Shown here piece after piece: positions 63,585 through 64,000 of a DNA stretch of 64,000 bases. The position numbers and the translations under genes were made by a program. The notes under the pieces are model-generated. The model saw only the letters and a list, made by a program, of their open reading frames with translations. It had not been told where the DNA came from and ran no database searches. Position 1 is the first letter of the stretch. Each line of letters opens with the position of its first letter. The DNA is from Shewanella pealeana ATCC 700345. GTDB taxonomy: Bacteria; Pseudomonadota; Gammaproteobacteria; Enterobacterales; Shewanellaceae. The DNA lies in contig NC_009901.1 of NCBI RefSeq assembly GCF_000018285.1, positions 1,797,001 through 1,861,000 of the forward strand, written 5' to 3'.

Positions 63585-64000
63585 ATGACCGAATACGAAA
63601 AAATGCTCAATGGTAAAATCTTTGCCGGTGCGGATCCTGAAATTTCAGCTGTACGAGACAATGCCTATTTATTGCAAAAGCAAATCAACAATAGTCTAGG
63701 TTTTAGCGAAACCCTGTGCTTGATAAAGCAATTGCTCAACAGTATTGGTGAGGGCTCGATTGTACGAGAGCCGTTTAATTGTGAATTTGGCAAGCAGATT
63801 ACGATTGGTAACGGTAGCTTCATTAATATGGGGGCTGTGATGCTCGATGGCGCGAAAATTACCATAGGTAATCAGGTTATGGTGGGACCAAGTTGTCAGT
63901 TTTACACCGCATCCCATGCTATAGATTATTTAAGTCGTCGCAGGTGGGAGACTTTTTGCTTACCGATCACCATTGAAGATGATGTCTGGATTGGTGGCAA
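63585..64000 (+). CDS. Maltose/galactoside-type O-acetyltransferase, 5' part
   Basis: First ~138 residues, cut by the window end. The N-terminal Mac domain (TEYEKMLNGKIFAGADPEIS...) and hexapeptide repeats (QITIGNGSFINMGAVMLDGA, IEDDVWIGG) with catalytic His region FYTASHAIDY identify a Maa/LacA-type acetyl-CoA:sugar O-acetyltransferase. Exact acceptor unknown. Confidence 0.88.
   Translation, partial: MTEYEKMLNGKIFAGADPEISAVRDNAYLLQKQINNSLGFSETLCLIKQLLNSIGEGSIVREPFNCEFGKQITIGNGSFINMGAVMLDGAKITIGNQVMVGPSCQFYTASHAIDYLSRRRWETFCLPITIEDDVWIGG

Overview
The window is a contiguous piece of a gammaproteobacterial chromosome that reads as a marine Shewanella. The evidence is the gene content and order (secF; cysE-iscRSUA-hscBA-fdx-iscX-ndk; apt-dnaX-ybaB and recR-htpG-adk-hemH-gsk), two very large TonB-dependent receptors, and a dispersed repeat with TATACTGATTGGTAT ends of the kind I associate with Shewanella. 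The species cannot be fixed from the sequence alone. No rRNA, tRNA or CRISPR array was seen.

Layout. 0-10 kb: the 3' end of secF, small housekeeping genes (zinc-ribbon DUF2007 protein, rhodanese, siroheme synthase-type protein, YaeQ), then a pyruvate-sensing module (LytS-type kinase, LytTR regulator, CstA-type transporter) with three phased direct repeats in front of the transporter gene, then YecH, PilZ, PsiE and SuhB. 10-21 kb: trmJ, cysE and the complete Isc iron-sulfur operon with IscR operators. An IS3-family insertion with intact ends and a repeat element separate fdx from iscX. ndk follows. 21-26 kb: a decayed repeat copy, a TonB-dependent receptor, a DksA-like protein and dusC. 26.7-28.9 kb: a three-gene RiPP-type operon. 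It encodes a secreted precursor with 14 EGKCG motifs, a DUF692 (MNIO) enzyme and a DUF2063 partner, i.e. HvfABC, the copper-handling 'bufferin' type. 29-34 kb: ybaN, apt, dnaX (with a complete -1 frameshift signal) and ybaB.

34-56 kb is an accessory block lying between ybaB and recR, which are normally adjacent. Its core (37-56 kb) is a full sialic-acid utilisation system. It comprises an outer-membrane receptor, two mutarotase modules (one free, one fused to a sodium symporter), a multidomain sialidase, a putative esterase, the NanR repressor, NanE, NanK, NagB, NanA, NagA and a DUF4862 protein of unknown function. I find a recurring operator, close to TGGTATAACAGGTATA, at nearly every promoter of the block. 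The inferred flow is release by the sialidase, TonB-dependent uptake, anomer equilibration, Na+ symport, then NanA -> NanK -> NanE -> NagA -> NagB to fructose-6-phosphate, with NanR as the common repressor.

56-64 kb returns to conserved housekeeping genes: recR, htpG, a CnoX/YbbN-like protein, adk, hemH, gsk and the start of a maltose/galactoside-type O-acetyltransferase cut by the window edge.

Most promising for follow-up are the HvfABC operon with its unusually regular 14-cysteine precursor, the NanR regulon that includes DUF4862 and the symporter-mutarotase fusion, the dnaX frameshift cassette, and the two small membrane-protein genes at 20.1 and 29.0 kb.
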